The notes under the pieces were generated by a model that made no database searches, had not been told where the DNA came from, and saw only the letters and a program-made list of their open reading frames with translations. The translations under genes and the position numbers were made by a program. Positions 1 to 8,246 of a stretch of 64,000 bases of DNA are shown in pieces (within the stretch, counting starts at the first letter, position 1; every line of letters begins with the position of its first letter). The stretch is taken from positions 5,513,101 to 5,577,100 of the forward strand of contig NZ_CP036455.1 of the NCBI RefSeq assembly GCF_004323735.1. The letters run 5' to 3'. Source of the DNA: Streptomonospora litoralis. Lineage in GTDB: Bacteria; Actinomycetota; Actinomycetes; Streptosporangiales; Streptosporangiaceae.

Positions 1-363
1 TACGTCGCGGGCGGCCTGTTCGGCGCCGTCTACATCGCACTGAGCGGACTGCTGCTGCTCTGGGGCACCTACGTCTACTCCGACGCGCCCGCGTTCGGGG
101 TCGGTGCCGCGTTCCTGCTGATCGCCGCCGGGCAAGCCGCCGCATCCCCGGTCATCGGCATGCTCAAGGAGGCGTTCGGCCCGACGGCCGCCTTCGCCGC
201 CGCGGCGGCCCTTGCGGTCGCGGGCGCCGTGCTCGGTCCGCCGCGCAAGGCCCCATCGGGCGGCGGGCTCTCCGGAGGAACGCGGCGACCGGGCGCGGCC
301 TCCACCCGGTGTCCGGCGGGCGATAAGTCGCGCTCCCGCATCCGGGGGCACCGTCGCGGGTAG
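1..363 (+). CDS. MFS transporter, C-terminal fragment (cut by window start)
   Basis: Only the last 120 codons are present; the reading frame is open from the first base. It shows three hydrophobic stretches with short turns (roughly residues 5-25, 32-48 and 60-79) and then a basic, disordered tail rich in Arg, Gly and Ser. The Gly/Ala-rich helices with little charge between them fit the last helices of a major facilitator superfamily exporter, but no diagnostic motif lies in this part. The next gene starts 57 bases downstream, so co-transcription is possible. It could instead be another polytopic membrane protein. Confidence 0.55.
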   Translation, partial: YVAGGLFGAVYIALSGLLLLWGTYVYSDAPAFGVGAAFLLIAAGQAAASPVIGMLKEAFGPTAAFAAAAALAVAGAVLGPPRKAPSGGGLSGGTRRPGAASTRCPAGDKSRSRIRGHRRG

Positions 364-419
364 CAGTGACGAACCGCGGCACCTGGTCCACAGCCGTGTG
401 GAGGAAAGGGGGAGGCGCC

Positions 420-704
420 GTGTCCGAGCCGCTCGGCCATGAGCCGGAAGAGACGCGTGACCGCGAGTTCGCGCCCGTGCTGCGGGAGGACGAGGAGGCC
501 CTCAGCCGGGAGGAGGCCGCCGAGCAGGGCCGCAAGGTGACCGGTACCGGGGTCGCGACGTCGGTGCCCGCCGAACGGGACCCGCAAGAGAGCGCCGACC
601 GCGACGCCACGGAGACCCGCTCGGAGCTGGAGGCGCCGGAGGTGAACGAGGAGTCCGAGCACCTCACCGACGCCCATGAGCGGCGCGGCGGCGACCGGAG
701 CTGA
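420..704 (+). CDS. Small acidic hydrophilic protein of unknown function
   Basis: A 94-residue protein beginning with GTG, chosen because a purine-rich ribosome site (GGAAAGGGGGAGG) lies just upstream; an in-frame GTG at 366 lacks one. The protein is dominated by Glu, Asp and Arg, has no Cys, no hydrophobic segment and no motif I recognise, and is probably largely disordered. Two short repeats of Glu-Glu-Ala type occur around residues 25-35. Codon use matches neighbouring genes, which supports coding. Function cannot be assigned. Confidence 0.6.
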   Translation: MSEPLGHEPEETRDREFAPVLREDEEALSREEAAEQGRKVTGTGVATSVPAERDPQESADRDATETRSELEAPEVNEESEHLTDAHERRGGDRS

Positions 705-771
705 TCGGACGCGGGCGTCCGCCGGTTCTATACCGGCCTGCCGCAGACCCGCCGCACTCGTTCCGGCGCCT

Positions 772-1650
772 TCAACCGCCTGTCGCCCGGTCGTCGCGGG
801 CAGTGCGCCGGTCCGCCCGGTGCCCGTAGTGCCGACCGGAACCGCCGTCCCGCAGCAGCCAGAGGGTGTCGCGGCCGAAGGACCACACCAGCAACCCCAG
901 AGCCGCAGCCACGGCCGCCGTGGCGACGGGAACGGGCAGCAGGGTCGACGCCGCGGCGGTCAGCGCGATCCCCTGCAGCGCGGCCACGAACCTGCGCGCG
1001 TCGGACGGGGGCAGCGGCGCGCGCAGCCGCGGAACGAAACGCCCCGCCGCAGCGAACACGTAGCGCATCGCCCCGATCGCCACCGCCCACCAGCCCAGCG
1101 CTGCGCCCACGTGCAGGCTGAGGACCAGGATGAGCAGCGCGTCGGCCTCCATGTCGAGCCGCGCGCCCAATTCCGAAGCCGTGCCGGTGCGACGCGCCAC
1201 CGCGCCGTCCACCGCATCCAGCACCAAGGCGAGTACCGCCAAGACCACCAGGATGCCGCTGGACACCGGCTCGCCGGCGGTCAGCCCCTCGGCCACCAGC
1301 GCAGCAACGGAGGCGATCAGCGCCGCGCGCGCCAGCGTCACCGCGTCAGCCGGCCGCACCGGGCTCTGCCCCCGGCGCCCCCGCGCAGCGGTGTAGGCCG
1401 TCCAGGTGCCCGCGACGCAGACCGCACCGGTCGTCCACCCCGCCGCGCCCAGTCCGGCGGCCGGAGTAAGGGCGGCGAGCAGGGCCAGCGCTCCCAGCGC
1501 GGCGGGCGTCTGTGCGTCCCGCAGCGCGGCGCGTGCCGCGGCGGCCGCAGGGGGCCGACTCACCGTGGTGCTCCCGCGGCAGCGCGAAGGGCGCACCGCA
1601 CCGAGGCCGTCCCGGTCCCCGCCGCCTCCGGTATCCCCCGCAGTCCCCAT
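772..1650 (-). CDS. CDP-alcohol phosphatidyltransferase family membrane protein
   Basis: A 292-residue polytopic membrane protein that joins a CDP-linked alcohol (such as CDP-diacylglycerol) to a second alcohol. The family signature D-G-x2-A-R-x8-G-x3-D-x3-D is complete: DGAVAR, then G and LDMEAD. These Asp residues bind the catalytic metal ions. Six or so hydrophobic helices surround it. I chose the ATG at 1650, preceded by GGGAG; an upstream start at 1830 would overlap the divergent dehydrogenase gene. The tail after the last helix is basic and polar. It faces away from the dehydrogenase and may share a promoter region with it. The substrate alcohol is unknown; myo-inositol phosphate or a glycosylated alcohol are possibilities. 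Confidence 0.85.
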   Translation of the reverse strand: MGTAGDTGGGGDRDGLGAVRPSRCRGSTTVSRPPAAAAARAALRDAQTPAALGALALLAALTPAAGLGAAGWTTGAVCVAGTWTAYTAARGRRGQSPVRPADAVTLARAALIASVAALVAEGLTAGEPVSSGILVVLAVLALVLDAVDGAVARRTGTASELGARLDMEADALLILVLSLHVGAALGWWAVAIGAMRYVFAAAGRFVPRLRAPLPPSDARRFVAALQGIALTAAASTLLPVPVATAAVAAALGLLVWSFGRDTLWLLRDGGSGRHYGHRADRRTARDDRATGG

Positions 1651-1754
1651 CAGCGCAGCTCCCGCTTCATCGCCGGGCCCCGCGCCGCCACCGGAGCGGG
1701 GCACCGCGCACCGGGTATCGTACCCCGCGTCGCCGACGCCACAGGAGAGGCAAC

Positions 1755-2735
1755 GTGCCCCGTTCCGCATCCGCCTTCTGGATCCGTGAGCCGGGCGCCG
1801 GCGAGATCCGGCCGGCCGAGCCGGCGGCACCCGGGCCCGACGACGTGCTGGTGCGCACCCGCTACTCCGCGGTCAGCCGCGGCACCGAGGCCCTGGTCTT
1901 CCGCGGCGGTGTGCCCGAGAGCCAGTCCGAGGTCATGCGGGCCCCCTTCCAGGAGGGCCGGTTCCCGGGGCCGGTGAAGTACGGCTACCTCAACGTCGGA
2001 CGCGTCGAGGAGGGCCCGCGGCACCTGCTCGGGCGGACGGTGTTCTGCCTCTACCCGCACCAGACGCACTACACGGTGCCGGCCCGCGCTGTCGTCCCGG
2101 TGCCCGACACCGTCCCCGCGGAGCGGGCGGTGCTCGCGGGAACGCTGGAGACCGCCGTGAACGCCGTCTGGGACGCCGAGCCGCTGATCGGCGACCGGAT
2201 CGCGGTGGTGGGCGGCGGCATGGTCGGCTGCGCGGTGGCCGGGGTGCTGGCCGGACTGCCCGGTGCGCGAGTGCAGCTGGTCGACACCGCCGCCGAACGC
2301 GCGGAGACCGCGGCCGCGCTCGGCGCCGGGTTCGCCCCGCCAGAGGAGGCCGCGGCCGACTGCGACGTCGTGGTGCACGCGAGCGCGACGGAGGCCGGAT
2401 TGGCGCGGTCGCTGGAACTGGCGGCGCCGGAGGGCACGGTGGTCGAGCTGAGCTGGTACGGCGACCACCGCGTCAGCCTGCCGCTGGGCGAGCACTTCCA
2501 CTCCCGGCGGTTGAGCGTGCGGGCGAGCCAGGTGGGGACGGTCTCCCCCGCGACGCGCGGCCGGCGGGGACACGCCGAGCGGATGGAGCTGGCGCTGCGC
2601 CTGCTCGCCGACGCCCGCTTCGACGCCCTCATCACCGGCGAAAGCGCCTTCGCGGACCTGCCGGAGGTGCTACCGCGGCTGGCCTCCGGCGACCTTCCGG
2701 CCTTGTGCCGCCGCATCACCTACCCCGCGGACTAG
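1755..2735 (+). CDS. Zinc-type medium-chain alcohol dehydrogenase-like oxidoreductase
   Basis: A 326-residue protein starting at GTG with AGGAGAGG upstream. The N-terminal half has the GroES-like features of the medium-chain dehydrogenase family (RTRYSAVSRGTE, residues about 35-46). The second half has a Rossmann nucleotide site, VVGGGMVGCAVAG, around residues 155-167. The usual Cys cluster for structural zinc and the GHE catalytic motif are missing, so it belongs to the shortened branch often annotated as zinc-binding alcohol dehydrogenase. It probably oxidises or reduces a sugar or alcohol intermediate of the adjacent glycosyltransferase/CDP-alcohol cluster. Its TAG stop lies inside the CTAG that borders the repeat element immediately downstream. 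Confidence 0.85.
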   Translation: MPRSASAFWIREPGAGEIRPAEPAAPGPDDVLVRTRYSAVSRGTEALVFRGGVPESQSEVMRAPFQEGRFPGPVKYGYLNVGRVEEGPRHLLGRTVFCLYPHQTHYTVPARAVVPVPDTVPAERAVLAGTLETAVNAVWDAEPLIGDRIAVVGGGMVGCAVAGVLAGLPGARVQLVDTAAERAETAAALGAGFAPPEEAAADCDVVVHASATEAGLARSLELAAPEGTVVELSWYGDHRVSLPLGEHFHSRRLSVRASQVGTVSPATRGRRGHAERMELALRLLADARFDALITGESAFADLPEVLPRLASGDLPALCRRITYPAD

Positions 2736-2757
2736 GCCGTGTTCAAGAACGCCGGTC

Positions 2758-2885
2758 TGCTGTGCGGCCTTGTTGGTCTGTCGGGTGGACGGGTGATCGT
2801 AGGGAAAAGCGGCGCCGAGGACGGCGGAAGGCCGGGCCCGCGCCCAACGGGCCGGGTGCTCGCCGGTGGCGCGCGCGACGAAGGG
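2758..2885 (+). repeat. Dispersed repeat module A, copy 1
   Basis: First of at least eight copies of a roughly 130-bp GC-rich module. Shared landmarks are CTGTGCGGCCTTGTTGGTCT at the start, a central GAAAAGCGGCG, and CCCGCGCCCAACGGGCCGGG near the end. This copy sits next to the left terminal inverted repeat of the 2736-3112 element. No reading frame is preserved between copies with a start codon and ribosome site, so it is treated as non-coding. Confidence 0.7.
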
Positions 2886-2979
2886 TCGTGCGGGCACCCG
2901 CACCCCGCCCGGCCGTGCGGCCCCCTGCCGGGGCGGTCCCGGTCAAAACACGGCGGCACCCAGCCGGCCCACCGGCGCC

Positions 2980-3090
2980 GGTATCTCCGGTATGCCGGTC
3001 CATCCGGCGATGATCGCGAACTAATGGCCGCGGAATACGCTTTCCTGCGACCATAAGTTCACGATAGACGGGCCAAGCCGCGCCGAGGGC
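2980..3090 (+). repeat. Dispersed repeat module B with internal hairpin, copy 1
   Basis: About 110 bases nearly identical (roughly 95%) to 26475-26587. Inside is an inverted repeat in which GAACTAATGG pairs with CCATAAGTTC across about 18 bases. In the other copy the arm is GAACTTATGG, which makes it a perfect 10-bp stem. The outer parts differ between copies, so it is a separate unit from module A. Its role is unknown; a structured RNA or a transposase-binding end are both possible. Confidence 0.65.
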
Positions 3091-3232
3091 CGCACAGTGC
3101 CTTAAACACGGCTTAGCCGGGTACTTCGTCGAGCGTCCGGCCGCGGGCGGTGGCGCGCCCCCGGGCGCTCCGGTGGCGCCCGGCCGCGCGCGGTCGTCTA
3201 TCGGGCGCCGCCGGCGACCGGCCACTGCCCCA

Positions 3233-3619
3233 CTACCGGAGATCCCCGCTGACCACCCACAGGTGTCCGAAGGGGTCCTGCACCCTGCCCTGCCGCTTGC
3301 CGTACGGGCGGTTCTCGACGGGAATCACGAGCCGGGCGCCCAGCCGTACCATGCGATCCGCGGTCGCATCCGGGTCGGGCACGACGGCCGTCATGAGGAC
3401 GGGGGTGCCGCCCAGCGACGCGGGATCGTGCCATCCCCACTCCGCGACGCTCTGCGCCAATGCGAACACGGCCGATCCCAGCGTGAGTTCGGCGTGGTTC
3501 ACGACGTCGTCGTCATCGGCCGCCCGGAAGGTCAGCGCGGCCCCCAGCGCCTCGGTGTAGAAGTCGATCGCCGCGTCGGCGTCCGACACGAGCAGCTTCG
3601 GGTAAAACTCAATGTCCAT
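3233..3619 (-). CDS. VOC-superfamily (glyoxalase/bleomycin-resistance-like) protein
   Basis: A 128-residue single-domain protein of the vicinal-oxygen-chelate fold. It begins MDIEFYPKLLVSDADAAIDF and ends with VQDPFGHLWVVSG; the paired beta-alpha-beta-beta-beta pattern and the DPFGH-W motif are typical of the PhnB/YnjB-like branch. Metal-ligand positions are only partly conserved, so the reaction or ligand is unknown. It starts 10 bases after the AraC-type gene on the same strand, so the two are probably one transcript. The likely role is binding or modifying a small toxic compound sensed by that regulator. Confidence 0.85.
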   Translation of the reverse strand: MDIEFYPKLLVSDADAAIDFYTEALGAALTFRAADDDDVVNHAELTLGSAVFALAQSVAEWGWHDPASLGGTPVLMTAVVPDPDATADRMVRLGARLVIPVENRPYGKRQGRVQDPFGHLWVVSGDLR

Positions 3620-3629
3620 GACTCGATGA

Positions 3630-4430
3630 TCACGGGGCAGGGGGCCGTCGGCCTTGTAGATTTCGGCCCTCTTCCGCGAGCCATCCGGTCGGCGTCGTCT
3701 GCATGAGGTCGGTGAAGTCGTGCACGAGGTGGCTCTGGTCGTGATAGGCGCAGTCGGCCGCGACCCGGGCCCACGAGTCGGCCCCTTCGCGGACCCGATC
3801 GGCGGCGGCCGCCAGGCGCGCGACACGCGACGCCAGCTTCGGAGTGATCCCCAGGGAACTGCGCATGGTGTGCCGCAGGCGGCGCGGGCTCAGGTGGGCG
3901 CGCCGGGCCACTTCCTCGACCGGAACCTGCCCGCCACCGGCCCCGATGATCCGCAGCGCTTCGAGAGCGTCCTCGGGCCCGTCGGCCGGGCCCGAGCATT
4001 GCAGGCGCTCCAGGAGGCGGACCCGCATCAGCGGCTCCCGGACGCCCGCGGGGGTGCCGGCCAGCTCCTCGCTCAACCGAGTGACCCACGGCAGCAGCGC
4101 GTCGGCACTGACACCGCCCGCGTCCACCTCGCGGGGCGGCACCCCGGTGAGGCGCTGCAAGGCCGAGAGAGACATGTCGACGTACACAACCGGCTGTTGC
4201 GAACGCAGAATGAGTGTCGGAGTCGCCACCGCGGGCCGCATCAGCCCCGCAACCACGGCTTGCTCGTGTCGGGCCCGCCCGTCGTATCGGAGTTCGAGGG
4301 GCGTACCCAGGCTGACGACCAGTCGCGCGGACAATGCCGGGAGGGCCCTGTGCACGCGTGGCCGGCCGACGTGCTCGCTGGCGGCGACGACACCGATGCC
4401 TTCCGCACGACATGCCCGGCGCAGATCCAC
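3630..4430 (-). CDS. AraC-family transcriptional regulator
   Basis: About 266 residues. The C-terminal 95 residues carry the two helix-turn-helix units of the AraC family: [19 protein letters not shown] as the first, and [20 protein letters not shown] followed by TPTGWL as the second. The N-terminal half has the beta-rich pattern of a small-molecule sensing domain. The start is uncertain: the frame stays open upstream into the divergent QueD-like gene, so I chose the GTG at 4430, which ends just before that gene's promoter region. It directly precedes the VOC protein and probably controls it. Together the two genes sit inside an otherwise one-purpose cluster. Confidence 0.8.
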   Translation of the reverse strand: MDLRRACRAEGIGVVAASEHVGRPRVHRALPALSARLVVSLGTPLELRYDGRARHEQAVVAGLMRPAVATPTLILRSQQPVVYVDMSLSALQRLTGVPPREVDAGGVSADALLPWVTRLSEELAGTPAGVREPLMRVRLLERLQCSGPADGPEDALEALRIIGAGGGQVPVEEVARRAHLSPRRLRHTMRSSLGITPKLASRVARLAAAADRVREGADSWARVAADCAYHDQSHLVHDFTDLMQTTPTGWLAEEGRNLQGRRPPAP

Positions 4431-4484
4431 AACCTCATTGTCGCAGCGCGACGGGCCCGGCCTCGACGACCTGGGAGCTCGAAC

Positions 4485-4883
4485 ATGTTCAGCGTCACCG
4501 TCCGCGACCACATCATGGTCGCCCACAGCTTCCGCGGCGCGGTCTTCGGACCGGCGCAGCGCCTGCACGGTGCCACCTTCACCGTGGACGCCGCCTTCTA
4601 CCGCGCCGAACTCGACGCCGACAACATCGTGGTCGACATCGCCCTGGCAACCCGCGAACTCGGCGACGTGCTCGGCGGGCTGAACCACCGCAACCTCGAC
4701 GCCGAGCCCGCCTTCGCCGGCGCGAACACCACCACCGAGTTCCTGGCCGGGTTCGTCGCCGACCGGCTCGCCGACCGAGTCGCCGCCGGCGGGCTCGGCG
4801 AGGGCGCCCGCGGGCTGGAACGCCTTGCGGTCACCCTGCACGAGTCGCACGTCGCATGGGCGACCTACGAGCGGGCGCTGTGA
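4485..4883 (+). CDS. QueD/6-pyruvoyl-tetrahydropterin-synthase-like protein lacking catalytic Cys
   Basis: A 132-residue T-fold protein of the 6-carboxy/6-pyruvoyl tetrahydropterin synthase family. Family landmarks are VAHSF (His14), RLHGATF (His28), NTTTEFLA (QueD: NPTSEVLA) and LHES near the C terminus. Two key residues are absent: the catalytic Cys is Ala (A24 in PAQRLHG), and the third zinc-ligand His of the CxxxHGH motif is Ala30. Zinc binding and normal catalysis are therefore doubtful. Its stop overlaps the glycosyltransferase start (GTGA), giving translational coupling. It may be a repurposed pterin- or nucleotide-binding protein in the adjacent pathway. Confidence 0.85.
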   Translation: MFSVTVRDHIMVAHSFRGAVFGPAQRLHGATFTVDAAFYRAELDADNIVVDIALATRELGDVLGGLNHRNLDAEPAFAGANTTTEFLAGFVADRLADRVAAGGLGEGARGLERLAVTLHESHVAWATYERAL

Positions 4884-5992
4884 GCGCCGTCCCCGTCGGC
4901 GGCCCCGAGCCGCCCGCGGTCCACGTCGTCCTGCCGGGCGGGATCGACGAAGCCGGATCGCCCAGCGGCGGCAACGTCTACGACCGGCGCATGTGCCGCT
5001 CGCTCACCGAAGCGGGCCGTCCCGTTGCCGAGATCGCCGTCGCCGGGGAATGGCCCAGCCCGGGTCCCGCCGCCCGCGCCGACCTGGATGCGCAGCTGGC
5101 GCGACTGCCCTACGGGACCCTGGTGCTCGCCGACGGCCTGGTGTGCTGCGGCGTCCCCGAGATCGTCGTCCCGCACGCCCGCCGCCTCCGGCTGGCCGTG
5201 CTGGTCCACCTGCCGCTGGCCGCCGAAACGGGCCTGTCCCCGCCCGACGCCGCCGACCTCGACGCCCGTGAAGGCGCCACCCTGCGGGCGGCGGCCGCGG
5301 TCGTCGCGACCAGCCCCGGGGCGGCGCGGCGGCTCGTCGAGCGGCACGGCTTGGACCCTGCGCGCACCGGCACCGTGGAACCGGGGGTCGACCCCGCGCC
5401 GCTCGCGTCCGGCACAGACGGGGCCGCACGGCTGCTGTGCGTAGCCTCCCTGACCCCCCGCAAGGGCCACGACGTGCTCGTCGACGCGCTGGCCGGGCTC
5501 GCCGACCGCGACTGGACGTGCGTGTGCGCCGGCCCTTCGGCACGGAGTCCCGACCACGTCGCCGCAATCCGGGGTTCGATCGCGAGCCGCGGCATGGCCG
5601 ACCGCGTCCAGCTGGCCGGGCCGCTCCGCGGGGCGGCGCTGGCGGCGGCCTACGCCGCGGCCGACCTGTTCGTCCTGCCGTCACGCGACGAGACCTACGG
5701 CATGGCGGTCGCCGAAGCTCTGGCGCGCGGCATCCCCGTCATGGCGAGCGACGCCGGGGCACTGCCGCAGACCGTGGGCACCCTGCCCGACGGCGCCGTA
5801 CCGGGGGTGGTGGTACCCGCCGACGACGCGTCGGCGCTCGCGGCGGCACTGCGGGACTGGTTCGACGATCCCGCACTGCGCGAACGGCTGCGCGGTGCCG
5901 CCCGGCGCCGCCGCCGGGAACTGCGGCCCTGGAGTGCGGCGGCAGCACGGATGGACGCCGTGCTGCGCGACCTGGCGCGAGTGCCGCGATGA
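4880..5992 (+). CDS. Glycosyltransferase family 4 (GT-B) protein
   Basis: A 370-residue retaining glycosyltransferase of the GT4 type. The C-terminal nucleotide-sugar domain is clear: [20 protein letters not shown], about residues 190-210, followed by [20 protein letters not shown] with the EX7E element. An N-terminal Gly-rich loop ([15 protein letters not shown]) matches the acceptor-side start of the fold. It starts with GTG overlapping the QueD-like stop and ends overlapping the methyltransferase ATG, so the three genes form one translationally coupled operon. It is cytosolic or membrane-associated. The likely acceptor is the lipid or alcohol handled by the CDP-alcohol transferase of this cluster, but this is inference. 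Confidence 0.9.
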   Translation: MSAVPVGGPEPPAVHVVLPGGIDEAGSPSGGNVYDRRMCRSLTEAGRPVAEIAVAGEWPSPGPAARADLDAQLARLPYGTLVLADGLVCCGVPEIVVPHARRLRLAVLVHLPLAAETGLSPPDAADLDAREGATLRAAAAVVATSPGAARRLVERHGLDPARTGTVEPGVDPAPLASGTDGAARLLCVASLTPRKGHDVLVDALAGLADRDWTCVCAGPSARSPDHVAAIRGSIASRGMADRVQLAGPLRGAALAAAYAAADLFVLPSRDETYGMAVAEALARGIPVMASDAGALPQTVGTLPDGAVPGVVVPADDASALAAALRDWFDDPALRERLRGAARRRRRELRPWSAAAARMDAVLRDLARVPR

Positions 5993-6846
5993 GCGGGCCG
6001 GAGGGAGAGGCGTCGTTCACGCCCGACTGGCTCGCGCTGCGGGAAGGCGCCGACGCCGCCGCGCGGTCGACGCGGTTGCTCACACCGCTGCGTGCGGCGC
6101 TGCCGCGCGGCCGGAACCCGGGCGGACCACCACTCGTCGTGCACGACCTCGGCTGCGGAACGGGATCGATGGGCCGCTGGCTCGTGCCGCGCCTGCCGGG
6201 GCCCCAGCACTGGGTGCTGCACGACCGGGACCCCGCACTGCTCGCCCGCGCCCGCGCCGGTCTGCCCGCCCGGTCGGCGGACGGCGGCCGTGTCACCGCC
6301 GAGACGCGCACGGGCGACCTCGTCCGGCTGCGCGCAGCCGATGTGAGGGGAGCAGACCTGGTCACCGCCTCCGCTCTGCTGGACCTGCTGACCGCTCCGG
6401 AGGCCGTCGGCCTCGCGCAGATGTGCGCGGCCGCCGGGTGCCCGGCACTGCTGACGTTGTCGGTGGCGGGCCGGGTGGAGCCCGCGCCCGCCCGCTCCCT
6501 CGACGGCGCGCTGGGCGCCGCCTTCGACGCCCACCAGCGGCGCCCTGTCGGCGGTCGGCGCCTACTCGGCCCGGACGCGCCCGGCACCGCCGCCGACGCC
6601 TTCCGGCGCTGTCGCGCACGCGTGCACGAGGCCCCCTCCCCGTGGAGCTTGGGGCCCGCCGACGCCGCGCTGGCAGCCGAGTGGCTGCGCGGGTGGGTCG
6701 CCGCCGCCGTCGAGCAGCGCCCCGAACTCGCCGCCGAAGCGGAGGCCTACCTGCACGAACGCCTGGCCCAATGCGCCGCGGGCCGTTTCCGCGTCCTCGT
6801 GGACCACCGCGATCTGCTCGCGGTACCGCCGAGCCGGGGACGGTAG
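5989..6846 (+). CDS. Class I SAM-dependent methyltransferase
   Basis: A 285-residue protein with a Rossmann methyltransferase core. Motif I is VHDLGCGTGSMGRWLVPRL (about residues 49-67); the acidic end of the second strand is WVLHDRD, and ADLVTASALLDLL forms motif IV. The C-terminal third (EAPSPWSLGPADAALAAEWL) is a helical substrate cap. The ATG overlaps the TGA of the glycosyltransferase, so it is co-translated and likely modifies the same product. The target atom is not predictable. A 248-base gap without a recognisable gene follows before the flippase-like gene. Confidence 0.85.
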   Translation: MSGPEGEASFTPDWLALREGADAAARSTRLLTPLRAALPRGRNPGGPPLVVHDLGCGTGSMGRWLVPRLPGPQHWVLHDRDPALLARARAGLPARSADGGRVTAETRTGDLVRLRAADVRGADLVTASALLDLLTAPEAVGLAQMCAAAGCPALLTLSVAGRVEPAPARSLDGALGAAFDAHQRRPVGGRRLLGPDAPGTAADAFRRCRARVHEAPSPWSLGPADAALAAEWLRGWVAAAVEQRPELAAEAEAYLHERLAQCAAGRFRVLVDHRDLLAVPPSRGR

Positions 6847-7094
6847 GCCATAGTCGGGGGAGGCGGGCCGACGAGCCGCGGTGCCGTCGCGGCGAGGCGG
6901 TCGCCGACCCCGACGTCCAAGCCGAGGCGCGCCCGACCACCGAACGAAGTCCTTCGAGCGGCGCCTCCACACACCTCGGTCGCGGTGGTGGGCAGGCGTA
7001 CACGGGGCGGGTAGAAGGGGGGCAGGCATACCCGCGGCCCGCTGCTGCAGAGCGGCCGGGCGATCGCCGCGGGTGCTCGTAGGGGGGGAGTGGG

Positions 7095-8246
7095 ATGCGC
7101 GCGTTCCGGCCATGGCTGCGGGCACTGCTGGGTGCGGCGGTGCTGGTGCTGCTGGCGCGGACCCTGGGTGCCGAGGCGTTCGTGCGCGGGGTGGCGGAGA
7201 TCGACGCCGCCGCGCTGCTCGCGGCTTTGGGCATCGGCATGGCCACGACCATCGCCACGGCCTGGCGCTGGGCCGTCGTGGCACGCGGGCTCGGCCTGCG
7301 GCTGGGGCTGCCGCGCGCCGTCGCCGACTACTATCGCGCGCTCCTGCTCAACGCGGTGCTGCCGGCCGGTGTCCTCGGCGACGTGCACCGGGCGTTCGCC
7401 CACCGGCGCCGGGCCGCGGCCGACGGCTGCGCCGCGGCGGGCGGCCGGGCCGTGCGCGCTGTCGTCCTGGAGCGCGCAGCCGGGCAGACGGTGCTGATAT
7501 CGAGCGCGATACTCGTGCTCGCCGCCCGGCCGGAACTCGTCACCGCGACGGGGCGGTTGTTCCCCTCGCCTTCTGCAGCGGCGGCGACCGGCGCCGGAGT
7601 TGTGGTCCTCGGCGGCGCGGCGGCGCTATGGCTGCTGGGCTCACACAGTGGGCGGCGCCGGAGGGCCCGGGCGCGGGCCTGGGCGGCGGAGGCGCGCTCG
7701 GCCGTGCTCGCCCGCGGCCGGTGGGCTGCGGTCGGGGCGTTGTCGGCAGCCGGGCTGGCCGGGCACCTGGCGTTGTTCGTCGTCGCCGCGCGGGTGGCGG
7801 ACGTCGAAGCGCCGACGGCGGACCTGCTTCCTCCGATGCTGGTGGCCCTACTGGCGATGAGCGTGCCGGTGGGGGTAGGCGGGTGGGGACCGCGCGAGTC
7901 GGCGGCCGCGCTGGGGTTCGCCGCCGTCGGGCTCGGCGCCGAGGCCGGGCTGGGCACCGCTGTGGTGTACGGCGTGCTGGCACTGGTGTCGAGTCTGCCT
8001 GGTGCGCTCGTGCTGTGGCCGCTGCGCCGGGCCGCCCGGCGCCCTGGGGCACCTTCGGGCGGCCGGGTCGCTGCGGCGGACCGCACCACGTCCGTCTCCG
8101 AGGAGCAGCCCGCCACGGACATGCCGCCCCCGCCACAGGGTCAGATCCGGCGGATGCGGGCCAGCCAGGCGGCCTGGTCCACGGTCGCTCCCGGCTCGAC
8201 ACCCACCAGCGCTGCGTCCTCCTCGCCGCGGACGACGCAGCGGTAG
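7095..8246 (+). CDS. UPF0104/lysylphosphatidylglycerol-synthase-TM-like flippase
   Basis: A 383-residue polytopic membrane protein with about eight helices, related to the membrane part of MprF and the YbhN/AglD proteins that move lipid-linked glycosides across membranes. Typical features are the early RWAVVARGLGLRLGL loop, the YYRALLLNAVLPAGVLGDVHRA segment (family: G-x-xN-x-LPA/LPG-x-GGDxxR) and a late VGVGGWGPRESAAALGF motif. It begins after GTAGGGGGGAGTGGG. The last 60 residues are polar and overlap the convergent methyltransferase by 106 bases. It probably exports the product of the upstream glycosyltransferase operon. Confidence 0.85.
   Translation: MRAFRPWLRALLGAAVLVLLARTLGAEAFVRGVAEIDAAALLAALGIGMATTIATAWRWAVVARGLGLRLGLPRAVADYYRALLLNAVLPAGVLGDVHRAFAHRRRAAADGCAAAGGRAVRAVVLERAAGQTVLISSAILVLAARPELVTATGRLFPSPSAAAATGAGVVVLGGAAALWLLGSHSGRRRRARARAWAAEARSAVLARGRWAAVGALSAAGLAGHLALFVVAARVADVEAPTADLLPPMLVALLAMSVPVGVGGWGPRESAAALGFAAVGLGAEAGLGTAVVYGVLALVSSLPGALVLWPLRRAARRPGAPSGGRVAAADRTTSVSEEQPATDMPPPPQGQIRRMRASQAAWSTVAPGSTPTSAASSSPRTTQR

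Larger units (their letters stand above)
2732..3116. mobile_element. MITE-like element with 12-bp terminal inverted repeats
   Basis: A 377-bp non-coding element (2736-3112) bounded by GCCGTGTTCAAG and, inverted at the right end, GCCGTGTTTAAG (11 of 12 identical). It is flanked by CTAG on the left and TTAG on the right, which fit the YTAR target typical of IS5-type transposition. It holds one repeat module A (2758-2885) and one hairpin module B (2980-3090). There is no transposase, so it would need help in trans. It lies directly after the dehydrogenase stop codon. The right TIR of another copy is at 63787-63798. Assigning it to the IS5 family is an inference. Confidence 0.65.
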
